The position numbers and the translations under genes were made by a program. Positions 1 through 11,606 of a DNA stretch of 64,000 nucleotides are shown here, piece by piece (the first letter of the stretch is position 1; the number at the start of each line of letters is the position of its first letter). Origin of the DNA: Syncephalastrum monosporum B8922 (taxonomy: Eukaryota > Mucoromycota > Mucoromycetes > Mucorales > Syncephalastraceae); NCBI GenBank assembly GCA_000697355.1, contig JNEN01000714.1:62001-126000 (forward strand). The letters are read 5' to 3'. Under the pieces are notes generated by a model. The model was given only the letters and a program-made list of their open reading frames with translations. It was not told the origin of the DNA and did not search any database.

Positions 1-3000
1 ATCAGTTTGTCCACCGTGAAGAGCACGTGCGCGTCGGTCACAAAAAGATAACGCGACTTCTCTTCAAACATCGCCTGGTCCAACTCGCCATCGAAAAATC
101 GGTCTACCAGATCCAACAGCGCCTGATAGTAGCCGTTGCTCAGATCAATGTCTAGCGATACACATGAGTTAGAATAAAGGAAAGCATAGATACAATTTGT
201 AGAAGATCTTACCATCAAACCGGTTGCTATACAATCCCAATTCTACGGCAGCCTTGTTGTAGTGCTTGTCTTTGTTCTTGGGATCCTTTGCAATCTCCTT
301 ATCTAGCTGCTTCATCTTCAGCAAGCGCTCATAAAGTAGCTACAGTCGACGCACATACATATATTAGTACCTTATAAAATGCAAAACCTGTCAAGCGCTC
401 CTTACCTGATATAAACGGAAAAAGCAATAGAATGCATTGTTACAAAAAAAGCTGTACACAGTACGCTTATGAAGCCCAGGCGCTGTGGCAGCAGCCGCAG
501 CGGCAAAGAGCCGGTTCCCTTTTTCTTGTTTGCCTTGATCCGGCTCAGGTACGGCTGTTGCCTTCTTGGCAGGCGATGGCGGGGCTTCCTCTTCTTCGTC
601 CGCGGCCGATTCTGGCTCTTCTGACTTGGCCGCGCCCTCCTCGTTTTCCGTACCAGACGGGTGTTCCGCTTCATCTTCGGGAGCTTGGCTAGCTGACTGG
701 GCGCGTACAGTCGAGGGCGACTGCGTTCCATTTTCTTGCGTACTCTCCGCATCGTCTACGGAGGACGCGTTTTTGCTGCGTTTCAAGACATCCCGCAGAA
801 GACGGGACTCAGCCTCGTCGGCGCGATGACGGCCCGAGCGTCGCCGTGTCGTCGGCGTTGCGTGGCTCGTCGACGCCGACGGTGTCGTTGCGGGTGATAC
901 ACTGCGGCCGCCCGAGCCGGTTTCGCCTGAATCTTCCGTGTTGATCGAGTGATTCTCGTCGTCGTCTTCGCCCGACTCATCCTCGGCCTCGTCCGACTCG
1001 AGCGCAACGCCTTCCGGTACAACATCATCAATGTGGAAAAAGAGCGGGATAAAGATGCGCACAAACATGCGGATCTTGCCGCGGTCGCTGCTGGAGAAGC
1101 CGTTCTGTTTCTCGACGTAGGAAAACACGAGGCGCGTGATGTCGCGAAACACGTTGGCGTCTTGGAAAGAGAAGGTGAGCGGGTATTTCGACGCTACCGC
1201 CTTGTCTGAGGACCGGGCTTCGTCGTGGAGCTGCTCCAGCTCGGCAATCAATGACTTGGTGGCCATTGCTTTGCGGTCGTTACTCTTGAAGGTGAGACCT
1301 TGGTAATCGAGAGCACGGTAAAAGTTCTTGGCGTCCATTTCACGCCATACTTTGTTCCATTCATGCTAATAAAAGAACCTTGTCAGTCAAAGGGCGGGGG
1401 ATCTCCTGCTGGATCGTCCTAGCACGCCTTACCTGAGCTTTTCGCCACTCCTCGTCCTTGAGAGCCAGGCGCTTCGCAACAATTGGCACAACTTTTGCAG
1501 GGTGGCTGTACAGAAGCTCAATGATCTCATTACCTCGTTCCTCCTCGTAGACTTTGCGAATGATACGCTCGTAGATCGTGATGGACTGACCGCCCAGGCC
1601 AGGCCGCAAGCGAAAGCTGGCTTTTTCTTCGGGTGACATGTCTTCGAGCTGTTTCACAATCGGCTCCAGCAAGGCCAGGGTATTCAGGTTGGCATCAATA
1701 TTAAGGTCATAATCATATCTAGCGGAGGGGGGGGGGACAGTCGAAAAGAATGTGAGACCACGAAATACCTTGTGCAGTATGTACAGATATATAAATTTTA
1801 CCTCTCTTCCTCGCAACGGTGCATTGCCTCTTCATACTGGTTCTTCTTGGATGCCACGAAGCCACTGTCCTCACTTGCCCAAATAGGATGGGACACAAAT
1901 TCATCGTTGAGCACCTCCCAGCAAAGCTGATCACGCCCCGAGCACGGTTGGTTTTGCCACTGGAATTGACACCATGAATACAACCTGGCCCACACTTGCG
2001 CACATTCGCTCTCGATGCGAAACTTACCTCTTTGGACACCAATCGATAACTCGGACTGCTTTCCACCGTCTTGCAGTGGTTCAGATCGGGTTTGGGAATA
2101 CTGACGGCAGGACGCTCGATCGTGTGTTCTTTCAGGTCCAGAATGACAATGCTCTTAAACCAGTCAAAGAGTTCGCGGTCACTGCCAATAAAGGTCTCGA
2201 CTTGCTTCACCAACACATCCGCATCAATGACTTGCTGTGTGTAAAGATTGAGTATCTTGAGGAATTCCTCATACGAGGGCTTGTTCCCGATATGACTCCG
2301 GATCTGGTCAAAGAGCTCAATCTCGTCGGACGAGATGGATGTGCGTGCCGAGTCATAATAGGAGGTAGACGTATATCCATTGACTTGGTCTTCTTCATTG
2401 TCCTTGCCTGTCGCCTGCTGCTGCTGTTGCTGCTGCTGATGCAAATACCACATTAAGTCCATGTCCATGGTGCCCTTTGCCACTCAGAACTTACATTCAC
2501 GCGTTGCTTCTTCTTCCCCGGGGGAGAATAAGGACCACTTGGCCGGTAAACGCCACGCTTGGACCCTGATTACAATACGTTAGCCGTGATAAGGTGAATT
2601 TGTGAGATAGGATAGCATACCTGGAGGGTAAGCCGCGTCGTCCTCTTCAAACAATTCATTGATAGGCTGACCCGTGATCTCGGGCAGGAACTGTTTAAAT
2701 TCATACAGCAGGTCCGGCGCACTTTGAAAAAGGTACTGCACATGGCCGTACACCTATCAAGAGATAAATTTGAGTCGAATGCATACACTCCGGATCGAAT
2801 CCATCTCAGGCTCACCTCCTGGATCGGACGACGCTCTTTCTGGTAGGTCTGAAGGATTTCGAGAAACTGCTTGTAGATATCGGGTTCATTGATGAATCGA
2901 CTCTGGAAATGAAATGAGTACTGGCAGAGCGAGAAACAAGAAAGAGAAAAGGAGAGACGAGTGTGTGTGTTCAAACCTTTATGCGATTGACGTAGTTGAT

Positions 3001-4392
3001 GGCATGATTGAACTCGATGGGTGCACGTTTTGGCTCGGTATCCCCGGTCGTGGATGTGGACGGGTAGGAACGGACAGGCGGTTCAGGCTGCGATGGCATG
3101 GGAGGGTGGGTGGGCATGTACGGATGCGGTGGTGGCGGTGCAGAGAGACCGGGCGGGGGAGGCAGCGAAGCCGAAGCTGGAGTTGAATAAGAAGGGTAAT
3201 ATGAGGAAGCGGAATGAGGAGGCAACTGTGATGGGGGTGGCGGTGGCGGTGGTAGTGACGGATGTTGTTGTTGCTGTGGTTGCTGCTGCTGCGCCGGTGC
3301 TGGCGGTGGCAGCGGCGGCGGCTGGTGCTTTTGTTGCGGCGGTGGTAAGGACGGTGGCACCGCAGGTTGCTGGTGTGGGGCGGGCGGGGGTGACGGGCTG
3401 CCATGGCGATAACCATGGATCGATCGGGAAGGCTGGGCAACGGGGCGGGTGGTGCGTGTCAGAGTCGAACCGGACGGGGTGGTGACGCGGATCACGTCGG
3501 GTTCGTTAGGGTCTGTGGAGCACTCGATGCGATAGCCCGGCGGCAGGAACGTGTTGAATCCGGAGATCAACTCGGGATGGCCATGGAAGAGTAACGAGAC
3601 CCGTTCTATGACACCTGGCGTGTCAATGCTGTTGCAATCGGTGATTAAAAACCTGGGGAGTGAGTCGAGCTGGGGGAAGGGGGGGGGGATAGATGACTTA
3701 CGCTTGACTTTTGAAATCCTTCATAATGTCCAGGAAGTGGTTATATACGTCGCTCTGCGCCTGAAAGCGGACCTTGACTTGGTCGAGGTAGGTGAGCGCA
3801 TCGCGCACATTCAATGGACGATAGCCGCCACTCTCGCTCCCGGAGGTGGAAGACGGCGGGTGATGGCGCGGCGTGTGAGGGCTGGACAGGAAAGGCTTCT
3901 CACGGCCGGAATCGTAGGGCGAGTCGTGCGAGGGCGGTAGATTGGGAATGCGAGGGGATGTGCGGTGGCCAAGTGCGATGGGGCTGGCGGGCGGAGGCGG
4001 CAGAGGCGCGAGGCCTTGCGGGGTCTGTGGCGCGGTGGAGTAGGCGGACGAAGGCAGTGCAGAGGAGGACGGGAACGAGGACGGGTACGGCGGCAGGTCG
4101 TTCAGCGCAGACGGTGGCCGTGATACCGGGGGCAGGCGTGACCCATTTGGCAGCGATGGCGGAGGAGGCGGAAGCGGCTGCTGCTGCCCGAACGGAATGG
4201 GCGCGGCTGCCCGGCCAGGAGACGGCAGCGTCGGGGGCATAGAGGTCGGCGGCCTTCTGTTGACACGCAATGCAAAGTGTGAGCAGAGTACGGCAAAGCA
4301 AAACAAAGCAAAACAAAGCAAAACAGAGCAGAAGAAGAGTATGGAAGGAGCGCTTACCGTAGGCTGTGACCTGTCTGAATCGGAGAAGTCAT
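1..4392 (-). CDS. SIN3: SIN3 paired amphipathic helix corepressor (3' end outside window)
   Basis: Scaffold of Sin3/Rpd3-type histone deacetylase complexes in the nucleus. Twelve exons lie in the window: 4358-4392, 3702-4256, 2977-3652, 2816-2902, 2621-2753, 2495-2565, 2028-2435, 1802-1959, 1433-1718, 406-1365, 213-339 and 151 leftwards off the edge; all phases agree. The first exon encodes only [12 protein letters not shown]; it was chosen because its GTAAGC donor joins in frame to the Pro-rich exon 2. PAH1 ([14 protein letters not shown]), PAH2 (AINYVNRIK, then [13 protein letters not shown]) and PAH3 ([20 protein letters not shown]) are readable, followed by the deacetylase-interaction region ([19 protein letters not shown]) and the Sin3 C-terminal region ([12 protein letters not shown]). 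Pro/Gln-rich linkers separate PAH1 and PAH2, and an acidic Ser-rich insert (about 600-1020) interrupts the C-terminal part. About 1215 codons are visible. Confidence 0.93.
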
Positions 4393-4564
4393 GGGCGAAG
4401 CAAGAAGAAGACAGCAAAGCAAGGGAAGAAAGAAACAAGACAGACAGGCCGTGCCCCGAAAGGAAATCGAGAATCACACGGAGTTGGAAACCAAGTGCTT
4501 CTTCCCTTCCACGCCACATCGCTTCCACGGCAGTGCCACCTCTGTCACTTCCATTCCTTCAGTA
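4393..4564. promoter_or_regulatory. shared divergent promoter region SIN3 / PNPOx-like gene
   Basis: The proposed SIN3 start codon (4392, minus) and the proposed start of the neighbouring flavoprotein-like gene (4565, plus) point away from each other and are 172 bp apart, so both promoters must sit here or within the first exons. No clear TATA box is visible. The layout depends on both start calls. Confidence 0.5.
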
Positions 4565-5539
4565 ATGTTGTCTTCTTCATCATCACTCTCCGCTCCTTCA
4601 TCGCCCACACTCCAGTCGTCCTCTTCCCCTCCTCCGTGGGCTCCTCTCCTTCGAAAGGCAGTGCAGAAGAATCACGGTTCGAATGCGCCAGGTCAGTCTA
4701 TGGCTTCCTTTCTCTTTCTCTCTCTTTCTCTCGTCTTATAGGTGTGCGTGCCTGACACTTTTACTAAAATGAAAAGCATACGTGACCATGTCGAACCTGA
4801 AGCGGTCGGGCGATGTATCGATGCACCTCTTGCCCTTTCAATCCTTTATTGACGACGACCCGCGCTTTCTGCTGTTCCTATTGGCCATGAACGACAATCA
4901 TCTTATGGGCGACATAAAGTCAGACCCTAATGCGCTTTTGTGCTGGTAAAAAAAAGGCCCTGTCTTACTCCTCGGTCCAACGCAGAAGATTAGCTCACGC
5001 CATTGCTACGTACACGATTTACCACATTATCACAGGGCCATGCCAAAGACGAACGAGTATTTCAGTTTTCAGGGCAAGTTTTACATTGCATCCGCGCCCA
5101 TTCAGGTGACACGGTTCCCGCCGCCTAAATTACCCGGGGTTGACCTCCCCGCAGCCGAGTACTGGGAGCAGCAGCGCGAGAAACAGTGGACGGCCTTGAC
5201 TGACAAGCAGCGCGCCATGTTTACATGGCCACCACGTCGCGAGATACCCAAGGCTGATAAGGGGGCCTTTTCCGTTCAATCCCTGCCACCCACCAAATCG
5301 AAAAATCCTGCGCTGCATGTCGTGCATGACCTCGCAAAGGACAACTTTTGCCTTTTAGTATTCAAGGTCAACTCGGTCGAGTATTTTGACCCCACCACCT
5401 TTCCTCCACGCAGACTGGTACGTCTATTTCTATCGTATGTGGCATGCTTTTCTCTTATCAAGAGACACTATTTTGCATGTAGTTTTATACTTACTCCATG
5501 AAACAAAACCAATGGGCTACACAAGAAGCCAATCCGTAA
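4565..5539 (+). CDS. pyridoxamine 5'-phosphate oxidase-like, Alr4036-type FMN-binding protein
   Basis: Predicted 244 aa protein of the PNPOx split-barrel superfamily (Alr4036-type FMN-binding domain); the true reaction is unknown. Four exons: 4565-4691, 4777-4945, 5036-5417 and 5483-5539. Family features are readable: an N-terminal PPWAPLLRKAVQKN, then SDPNALLCWAMPKTNEYFSF before GKFYI, the WTALTDKQRAMFTWPPRRE stretch, DNFCLLVFKVNSVEYFD, and a short tail ending QWATQEANP. The second intron boundary is unusual: the only acceptor that keeps frame is GAAAAG at 4771-4776, without a good pyrimidine tract, so that junction is the weakest point. The region after AYVTMSNLKRSG diverges from the usual family pattern. 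It is divergent from SIN3. Confidence 0.72.
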
Positions 5540-5736
5540 CCCGTGGTGTCGCCATGGTTGTGCCTGGTTCTGGACCCGAAAATCCCTCCCCCTCTTTTCA
5601 CTCTCTCTCTCTCTCTCTCTCGACATAGCCCTTTTGTATTATTACGTCACGCCCATCTTTTATCTTTTCCTTGTAGTTTCTTGTCAACCCTACTATACCG
5701 TATTATACCTACCAACCCATCTTATTATTCTAGAGA

Positions 5737-6443
5737 ATGGAGCCCAGTGAAATCAATGCGATTGCGGCTCGTATAACCCAACAGTGGGTCCACCTGTTGC
5801 GCCAGCGTGGACGGATTGTACCACCGACGATTCACATTACACCCAATGAGCACATGCTCGTCGTGCAGTTGACGCTCATATGGGCGACCCTCGACCTTCG
5901 TCAGCTCCCGATACCCAGAGCCATCAAAGAACAGTCGTTCCTCGATGAGCTGAGAATGTATAGCCGACGCGTGTTGCGCTATGAAGATAAAGAGCTTCTG
6001 GTATAGCTTAACAGGCCTTGGGCGGTGTCTTCTGTTTCTTCTCTTCTGAGTGTAACTTTTACAAAAGGACCGTGCGTTGGAAGTGATCCCTGTCCATCGT
6101 CTCTACGAAGAAGCTGCCGAAAAAGAGGACGAGCCTCTGGACGACGAGGTCATTCGTCGCCTGTTGCACTGGTTTAAAAACGACTTTTTTACTTGGGTCA
6201 ATCAACCTCCCTGTGATTCCTGTGGGGTACATGACACGCCTATCCACCTGAATAAGAGGATTCACCTACCCTTTATCTATCAAAAAGGCTTCAGACACAC
6301 AACCGGCAGGCACTGCAGAGCCCTCAGAAGAGGATAAGCGCTGGGGTGCCCGCATCGTTGAACTGTACAAGTGCACCAAATGCTCAAAGGTGACCCGCTT
6401 CGCCAGATACAAGTACGACCATTTTCTTTGACTTTCTTTCTTC

Positions 6444-6502
<59 letters not shown>

Positions 6503-7419
6503 TATTTGACACCTGCCCCGTGGTCTCATTTGTGATTGCTTTACCATAGTGACCCTGGCAAGCTCCTTGAGACGCGTCGCGGTCGATGTGGCGAATGGGC
6601 TAACGTGAGTCAACCGCTGATGTTTAACAAGAGAAATATTCACAGTAAACGACCTGATATATCAGTGCTTCACTTTGTGTTGCCGGGCTATTGGATCAGA
6701 AGCCAGATTAATTCTTGACAAGACAGGTACAAAGACACTTTTATATCGACCTCCACATTTGACTCATTCCCTGCTCTTTTTCTTTGTCTAACGCGCAGAC
6801 CACGTGTGGACCGAAATATATTCCGAAAGCAAGCAGAGATGGGTCCACTGTGACCCTGCTGAAGAGGCATTCGATCAGGTGCGTCTTATGCTATAAAAGT
6901 GTGATCATCATGGCATCGTGGGCTCATATGTTGGATGGACAGCCTATGCTTTACACGGTGGGATGGGGTAAAAAGCTCACCTATTGCATCGGTTTCTCCT
7001 GCGAAGAAGCGGTTGATGTGACAAAGCGCTACACCCAAAATTGGCCCCAGGTCCTCGAACGACGCACATTAGTAGATGAAGACGTGCTGGCCAAGGTATG
7101 GAGCAGAAGCTTTTGCTTTGCCATTCTCCAACTAACAAGAGAAAGTAGTTCTTGGACGATCTGTCGGCTGAGAGACAAAAGGACCTGAGCCAGGAACGAA
7201 AAGCGATACTCAAGGAGCGCAGAACGCGTGAGAAAAAGGAGTTGGATGAAACCACGCCGGGTGTCAAGCAAAGCGAGGCGATCGGTCGGCAAAGCGGTAT
7301 GTCTTCATGTCTTCTCTCTATATGATTTGTGCCTGTTAATGCTGATGCTTGTTTGTTTTTCTCTTTGACATTTAGGCTCTACCGAATGGAAAAAAGCCCG
7401 GGGCGAGTATCGCGGGTAA
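5737..7419 (+). CDS. PNG1: peptide-N4-(N-acetyl-beta-glucosaminyl)asparagine amidase
   Basis: Cytosolic peptide:N-glycanase that removes N-glycans from misfolded glycoproteins during ERAD. Nine exons give 362 aa, close to the yeast length: 5737-6000, 6068-6226, 6288-6412, 6550-6604, 6666-6726, 6799-6878, 6943-7095, 7149-7296, 7376-7419. The transglutaminase-like core is intact. [14 protein letters not shown] and the CTKCSK motif form the zinc site. [19 protein letters not shown] is followed by the catalytic Cys, the first codon of exon 5. The catalytic His is in [11 protein letters not shown] and the Asp in [26 protein letters not shown] and [11 protein letters not shown] follow. The tail [14 protein letters not shown] resembles the end of this family. 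The intron at 6413-6549 contains a 52-nt T run. No PUB or PAW domain is present, as in other fungi. Confidence 0.95.
6450..6501 (+). repeat. T homopolymer of 52 nt inside PNG1 intron 3
   Basis: An uninterrupted run of T at 6450-6501, between the 5' splice site (6413) and the acceptor TTACCATAG (6549). Length in the real genome is uncertain because long homopolymers are error-prone. Confidence 0.9.
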
Positions 7420-7745
7420 CGTGCGAACCTTGCGTTCGACAAGGGACGTGCAAGGAGTGTCTACTTTAAAGGTGAGCGGGGGTAAACCTGTCTCTGCCGT
7501 TTCTCTTGTCATCTAACGTCTAAGCTTTGTATGGAAAATCAATGAAGAGAACATCGTACAAGTCCACCGTTGGCTTCTTTATGATAGGATTATCCTAGAG
7601 CATGGTTAGATTGTATGCATTGCTATACCTTTTCTTTTTTCTAAATACACGGGGCCCTGAGTCTCTCCTTTTTCAGGAGCGCGGGCAACACTTTGACGCC
7701 TTTGTAGGGCATTACCATCTTTTTGATCCCTTCTTCCTTTTTTAC

Positions 7746-8847
7746 ATGAGGGCTTTTTCGCTGCAGCTCTTTCTCTGTCTGTGCCTCGTAGTTCTACCGC
7801 TCGTCGCTATCGCCCACGGCTCTGTATGGGAACGAGGTGGGATTCTTCTGATGGTAGATTGATAGAGCACAAAACTTATTTCTTTTTTCTTTCTTTGTAC
7901 GCGCATGGATACAGGCGACCCTTCAGGTGTGTATCTATAGGTGTAAGAAGACCATACCTTCATCTCACAATCTTCTTCTCGTATAACACAGAAACGCACA
8001 ATGCTAATCCCGGTAATAACCACCACAACGGCATCATAACCCCCACGGCGACTGGTGGCGGCGGTCCAAGCGTACCGATCAACACGGCCATTGCGAGTAG
8101 CCGAGCTCCAGCAGCAGCCATCAGCGGTAGCCGTACCAACGGCAACGATACATTTCCGACACCCACCGCCAGCGTCCGGGGAAATCCATTCGCCGGCAAA
8201 CCTACCTCGGCTTCCTACAGTAACAATATACCGCCCGCTTATTTGACATGGAAAAAGCCCGTGCCGAATCAGACCTTTCCGCCCTTATTCAAAATCGGCG
8301 TCTCCAATATCTCATTTGAATGGACTGTGGATCCCGACATGCTGAAAGTGCAGCCGGCCAATTTGACCGTGGCCTTGGTCGATCCCCAAAAACAGACCTT
8401 CACCGCCGCCGTTGTACAAGGGACGGCGACCTCTGCGCATTGGGACCTCGCTGCCATTCCGTCGCATACGCCGCTGATGATGGGCTACTATACTGTCTGG
8501 GTGTATGACCAGCGAGGCCCCAAGGCATTCCCGAGTCCTGGATGGCTCATGCCTGACTCACGCCTTGTCGTAGCCATGTACAGTACAGAAGCCTATGTGG
8601 GACGAACCGACTGTGAGTATACACTCAAAGCTGCAAACTAGCTTAAAGGAGCGCTTACTCATTCATTGCATTCATTTGCATTCTCTGTTTAATTTTTCTC
8701 TTTGTCTCAATTCTAGCCATGTTCTGCCCAACTTGCTATCTCGGAGCATCCGGAATATCCTTGCATGACGCAGTAGCACCTTGGCTAATGGCTTTCGGTA
8801 TCGCTTTGGTCTCCTCTATATCGGTTCTCTGGACCCTAGTACGATGA
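7746..8847 (+). CDS. secreted, C-terminally membrane-anchored DUF7137-like glycoprotein
   Basis: Predicted 284 aa. Exons: 7746-7836, 7915-7926 (12 nt), 7992-8612, 8717-8847. The N-terminus MRAFSLQLFLCLCLVVLPL is a clear signal peptide. A low-complexity Asn/Gly/Thr/Ala segment follows, then an Ig/beta-sandwich-like region starting AYLTWKKPVPNQTFPPLFKI and VSNISFEWTVDPDML, with YYTVWVYDQRGPKAF and LVVAMYSTEAYV. One C-terminal hydrophobic helix (WLMAFGIALVSSISVLWTL) precedes a final Arg. The pattern resembles fungal DUF7137 cell-surface proteins, an assignment from memory. Several N-x-T/S sites suggest N-glycosylation. The second exon is only 12 nt and could be skipped without changing frame. 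Confidence 0.75.
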
Positions 8848-9151
8848 AGAGCACGCACGGGCAACCATGTCCGTTACCCTAATTTTTCTTTACATATCAG
8901 AAGTAATGCTACTATCATCCCAAGGGCCTTTTTGCGCCTTCGCTCAATATATGTATATTACATATCGCTTTTATATGAACATGCTCTATTTCAGTGGCTA
9001 ATGGGAATTTGAATTGGGAAAAAGCGAGGACCCATATGGGAAGTCGTTTCACGACGTCATGGACTGCATTCGTTCTTGGCAACAACGAAGTTCTCGAACG
9101 TCTCTATGTGGTGAAGTTCCTTTAGAGGTACATGGAAATAGCAGTTTCAAA

Positions 9152-9201
9152 CAAGTGAAACAAAGTATAAGCTTAAGCACCATGCATTTTTGTTTCACAT
9201 G
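9152..9201. repeat. inverted repeat, 13-nt arms
   Basis: CAAGTGAAACAAA at 9152-9164 and TTTGTTTCACATG at 9189-9201 match as inverted arms at 12 of 13 positions, with a 24-nt loop. Confidence 0.7.
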
Positions 9202-10936
9202 TCTGTAAAACATATGCCATGATTTTCTGAACAGATCTAGCGTTGTTTGTGTCACGTCATCCTTTAGGCGTCTCTGCATGATGAGCCACAGAGCGAAAAT
9301 AGAAAATCATAGGATAACGCCGGGTGGAAATCTTTCCGTAAATCGGAAGACGAGGCGTTGTTACCTGCAGAGAACATCCGATAGGTAGGAAGCCGACGAA
9401 GTACATGTCCTCTTCCAACAGTGTACGTGGACGCACCTGGTCGACGTGGCAACGGGGTTGGGGGATGGGCTTGCGTTGCGTGCCTCATCCAAGGACTCAG
9501 ATAGATCATCATCTTAGCCTCCCACTTTTGTTCAGAGCACCTCATTAAACACACGCCCCATCATCCGTTCATCGACCGAGAGTGCTGGCGTTTGTGGACA
9601 ACGTGTGCTTACTTCTAATCGCCCTTATAGTGCCAAACAACACCCACAACCCCCCCCCAAGAAAAAAAAGGCTGTGTGTGTCTTCTCATTTTTGTCTTTG
9701 ATGGATTAATCGCATTTTCGTAGTACAGTGTAGCCACACTTGACATCAAGCTATATTTAGTATCATGGTCACTGCGTATGTCATACGTACCACTGCGTAT
9801 CCTTCGTCGATGTTCGTAGCTATCAAAGATACTGATAATGACAATAGTCAACTTAATGTTCAAATTCAAAAGACATTCAGAATAAGCCTAACGAAGAGCT
9901 CAAAATATGTGATATGTGTATCAGAAGGACAATTGAATAGACGCTGGTTACGTGTATAACAGGTATGTCTTTCCGGCTTTCGGTAAACTACGAAAACCTC
10001 AAATTGTAACGAGAACCAGATGCGAGAAATGTAGGCGGGGCTCTTCTTCGCTTTCATTGGACAAGGAAACCCGGATCTGATTGTTAATGGACTTCCGCGC
10101 TTCTCGTGTTTTCTGAACGATATAATTATAATTGTGTCAGGTGGCACTCCACGTATTGGCTATGCGCTCATGAGCCCCCAAGAGCCACGCTTAATAGTAA
10201 TATAGTGAAGTATTGAAAGTACGTAATTGCTAATTCGGCGAGGTGACACAGATCGCCAAGATGGGAGGGAGATCATTCGGCGGACCGACGGGCCGGGCCA
10301 CCCTCATCAGCGGTTATCTTCTTCCAATCATGTCATCATCAGTCGCCTCGGCCCTTGAATTCGACCCATTTCAACGTCGTAGAATAGGGCTCGAATCTTT
10401 TCGCTTGTGTCAGCTGCTGGCGATCGTCTTCAGAATTCACGAGGATATATATTTAAATGGTCCTGTAGTGAAAAAATGAAATTAGATCAGAAGAGACCTA
10501 ACAGTCGTGGAGCCACATGTGCGCTGCATAAGACTTGAGTATTATAACAGGGATCTAAGTTGTCTGACACAGAACCCATTAATATGCTAAATGAGGAATA
10601 CCTGTCAAATCATATCTCATAAACGAGGCCTTCTCACTTTATGAGGTAAAGTATGCTTCGATAGGCTGTATGCTCTTGGCAGCTCGCAGCCCCCTAGTGA
10701 TGGTAGTGTCTGTGTGGAAGCATACCAATGCATGTGCCTGGCTGTGGGCGATGAGTTATGAACCGGATATGCTTTGACAACACATGCATGCTGGTTTCGC
10801 CCTGAATATCGCAAACACAACCGTTGTTTCTTACTACATGTATGCATGCTATGCGCGGGAAATTATCCAAATTTTTTTCTCTTCTTTGTGCATTTGCCTG
10901 GGAGTTACGTTGACATCAGTATACTTTAGCAAGCAT

Positions 10937-10967
10937 GCCACTGGGGAAAAAACCCCTGGGCGGTGGC
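10937..10967. repeat. GC-rich hairpin
   Basis: GCCAC at 10937 pairs with GTGGC near 10963-10967, and an inner GGGG-A6-CCCC stem lies between. It sits in gene-free DNA; no function is apparent. Confidence 0.5.
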
Positions 10968-11487
10968 GCGATCTGAATTATTTTCGGCACTAATACAAAG
11001 TGTGCTTCTACCATGGTACTAAAATGTGTGGCACACAAATTTTTTTTTTTTTTGAGACGTCGATCCATTTGTGATAAAAAATAGAAATAAGCGAGTGAGA
11101 GAGATCAAGGAGGTGGAGGTGATGGACTAAAAGAATAAAGTCAGTAAAGGTGCCAAAGTGATTTGATAAATTGAGGATGCAGCGTAACTGATTGGGGGAA
11201 AGCAGCACGTTGTTGAAGCCATTCCTTTTGACCACGTTGTAGATGCAAGGAATGGTAATCACAAGGCAGGGCCCTAAAGTGAGTGCGCGTTGGGTGTGTA
11301 CCGCGGAACAAGAATTCGTTTAAAGCCAAGGCCAGACTAGACCATATCCAGATAGATCCGCTTGAGGGCAAAAAAGGGATCTACACTACGACATTCGGAC
11401 GATCCTTGTTGGCTTGTGATTGGACGACATGAATAGCTCGACTCTTTTTTTTTTTTCTTGGCCCATAGTCTGTGCGACCCGACCGAA

Positions 11488-11495
11488 ATAAAAGG
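11488..11495 (+). promoter_or_regulatory. TATA-like element of the GDP-mannose pyrophosphorylase gene
   Basis: ATAAAAGG lies about 112 bp upstream of the start codon at 11607 and is followed by a long CT-rich leader (about 11535-11600), the usual layout of strongly expressed fungal genes. Inferred by motif only. Confidence 0.4.
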
Positions 11496-11606
11496 CGGCG
11501 CGACCGACGTCGAACGCTTCTTTGCAGCAAACCCTTTTCTTCTTCTCTTCCCTCCCTCTTCTCATTTTTCCCTCTTCCTACTTTCCTTACCTTATATCAT
11601 CACATC

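Larger units (their letters stand above)
8848..11606. other. intergenic, no gene recognised
   Basis: Roughly 2.8 kb between the DUF7137-like gene and the GDP-mannose pyrophosphorylase gene. No reading frame resembles a known family, and no tRNA or transposase is visible. It holds an inverted repeat (9152-9201), a short C run (9648-9657), a hairpin (10937-10967) and the promoter of the downstream gene. Confidence 0.6.

Noticed and set aside
402..752. Basic Arg/Lys-rich minus-strand frame in the SIN3 region
   Set aside because: It is a shadow frame of the acidic SIN3 exon (406-1365), which has correct splice phase and family similarity.
3021..3485. Val/Ala-rich plus-strand frame opposite the SIN3 Pro/Gln-rich linker
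   Set aside because: Arises from the complementary strand of proline repeats in SIN3; no family resemblance.
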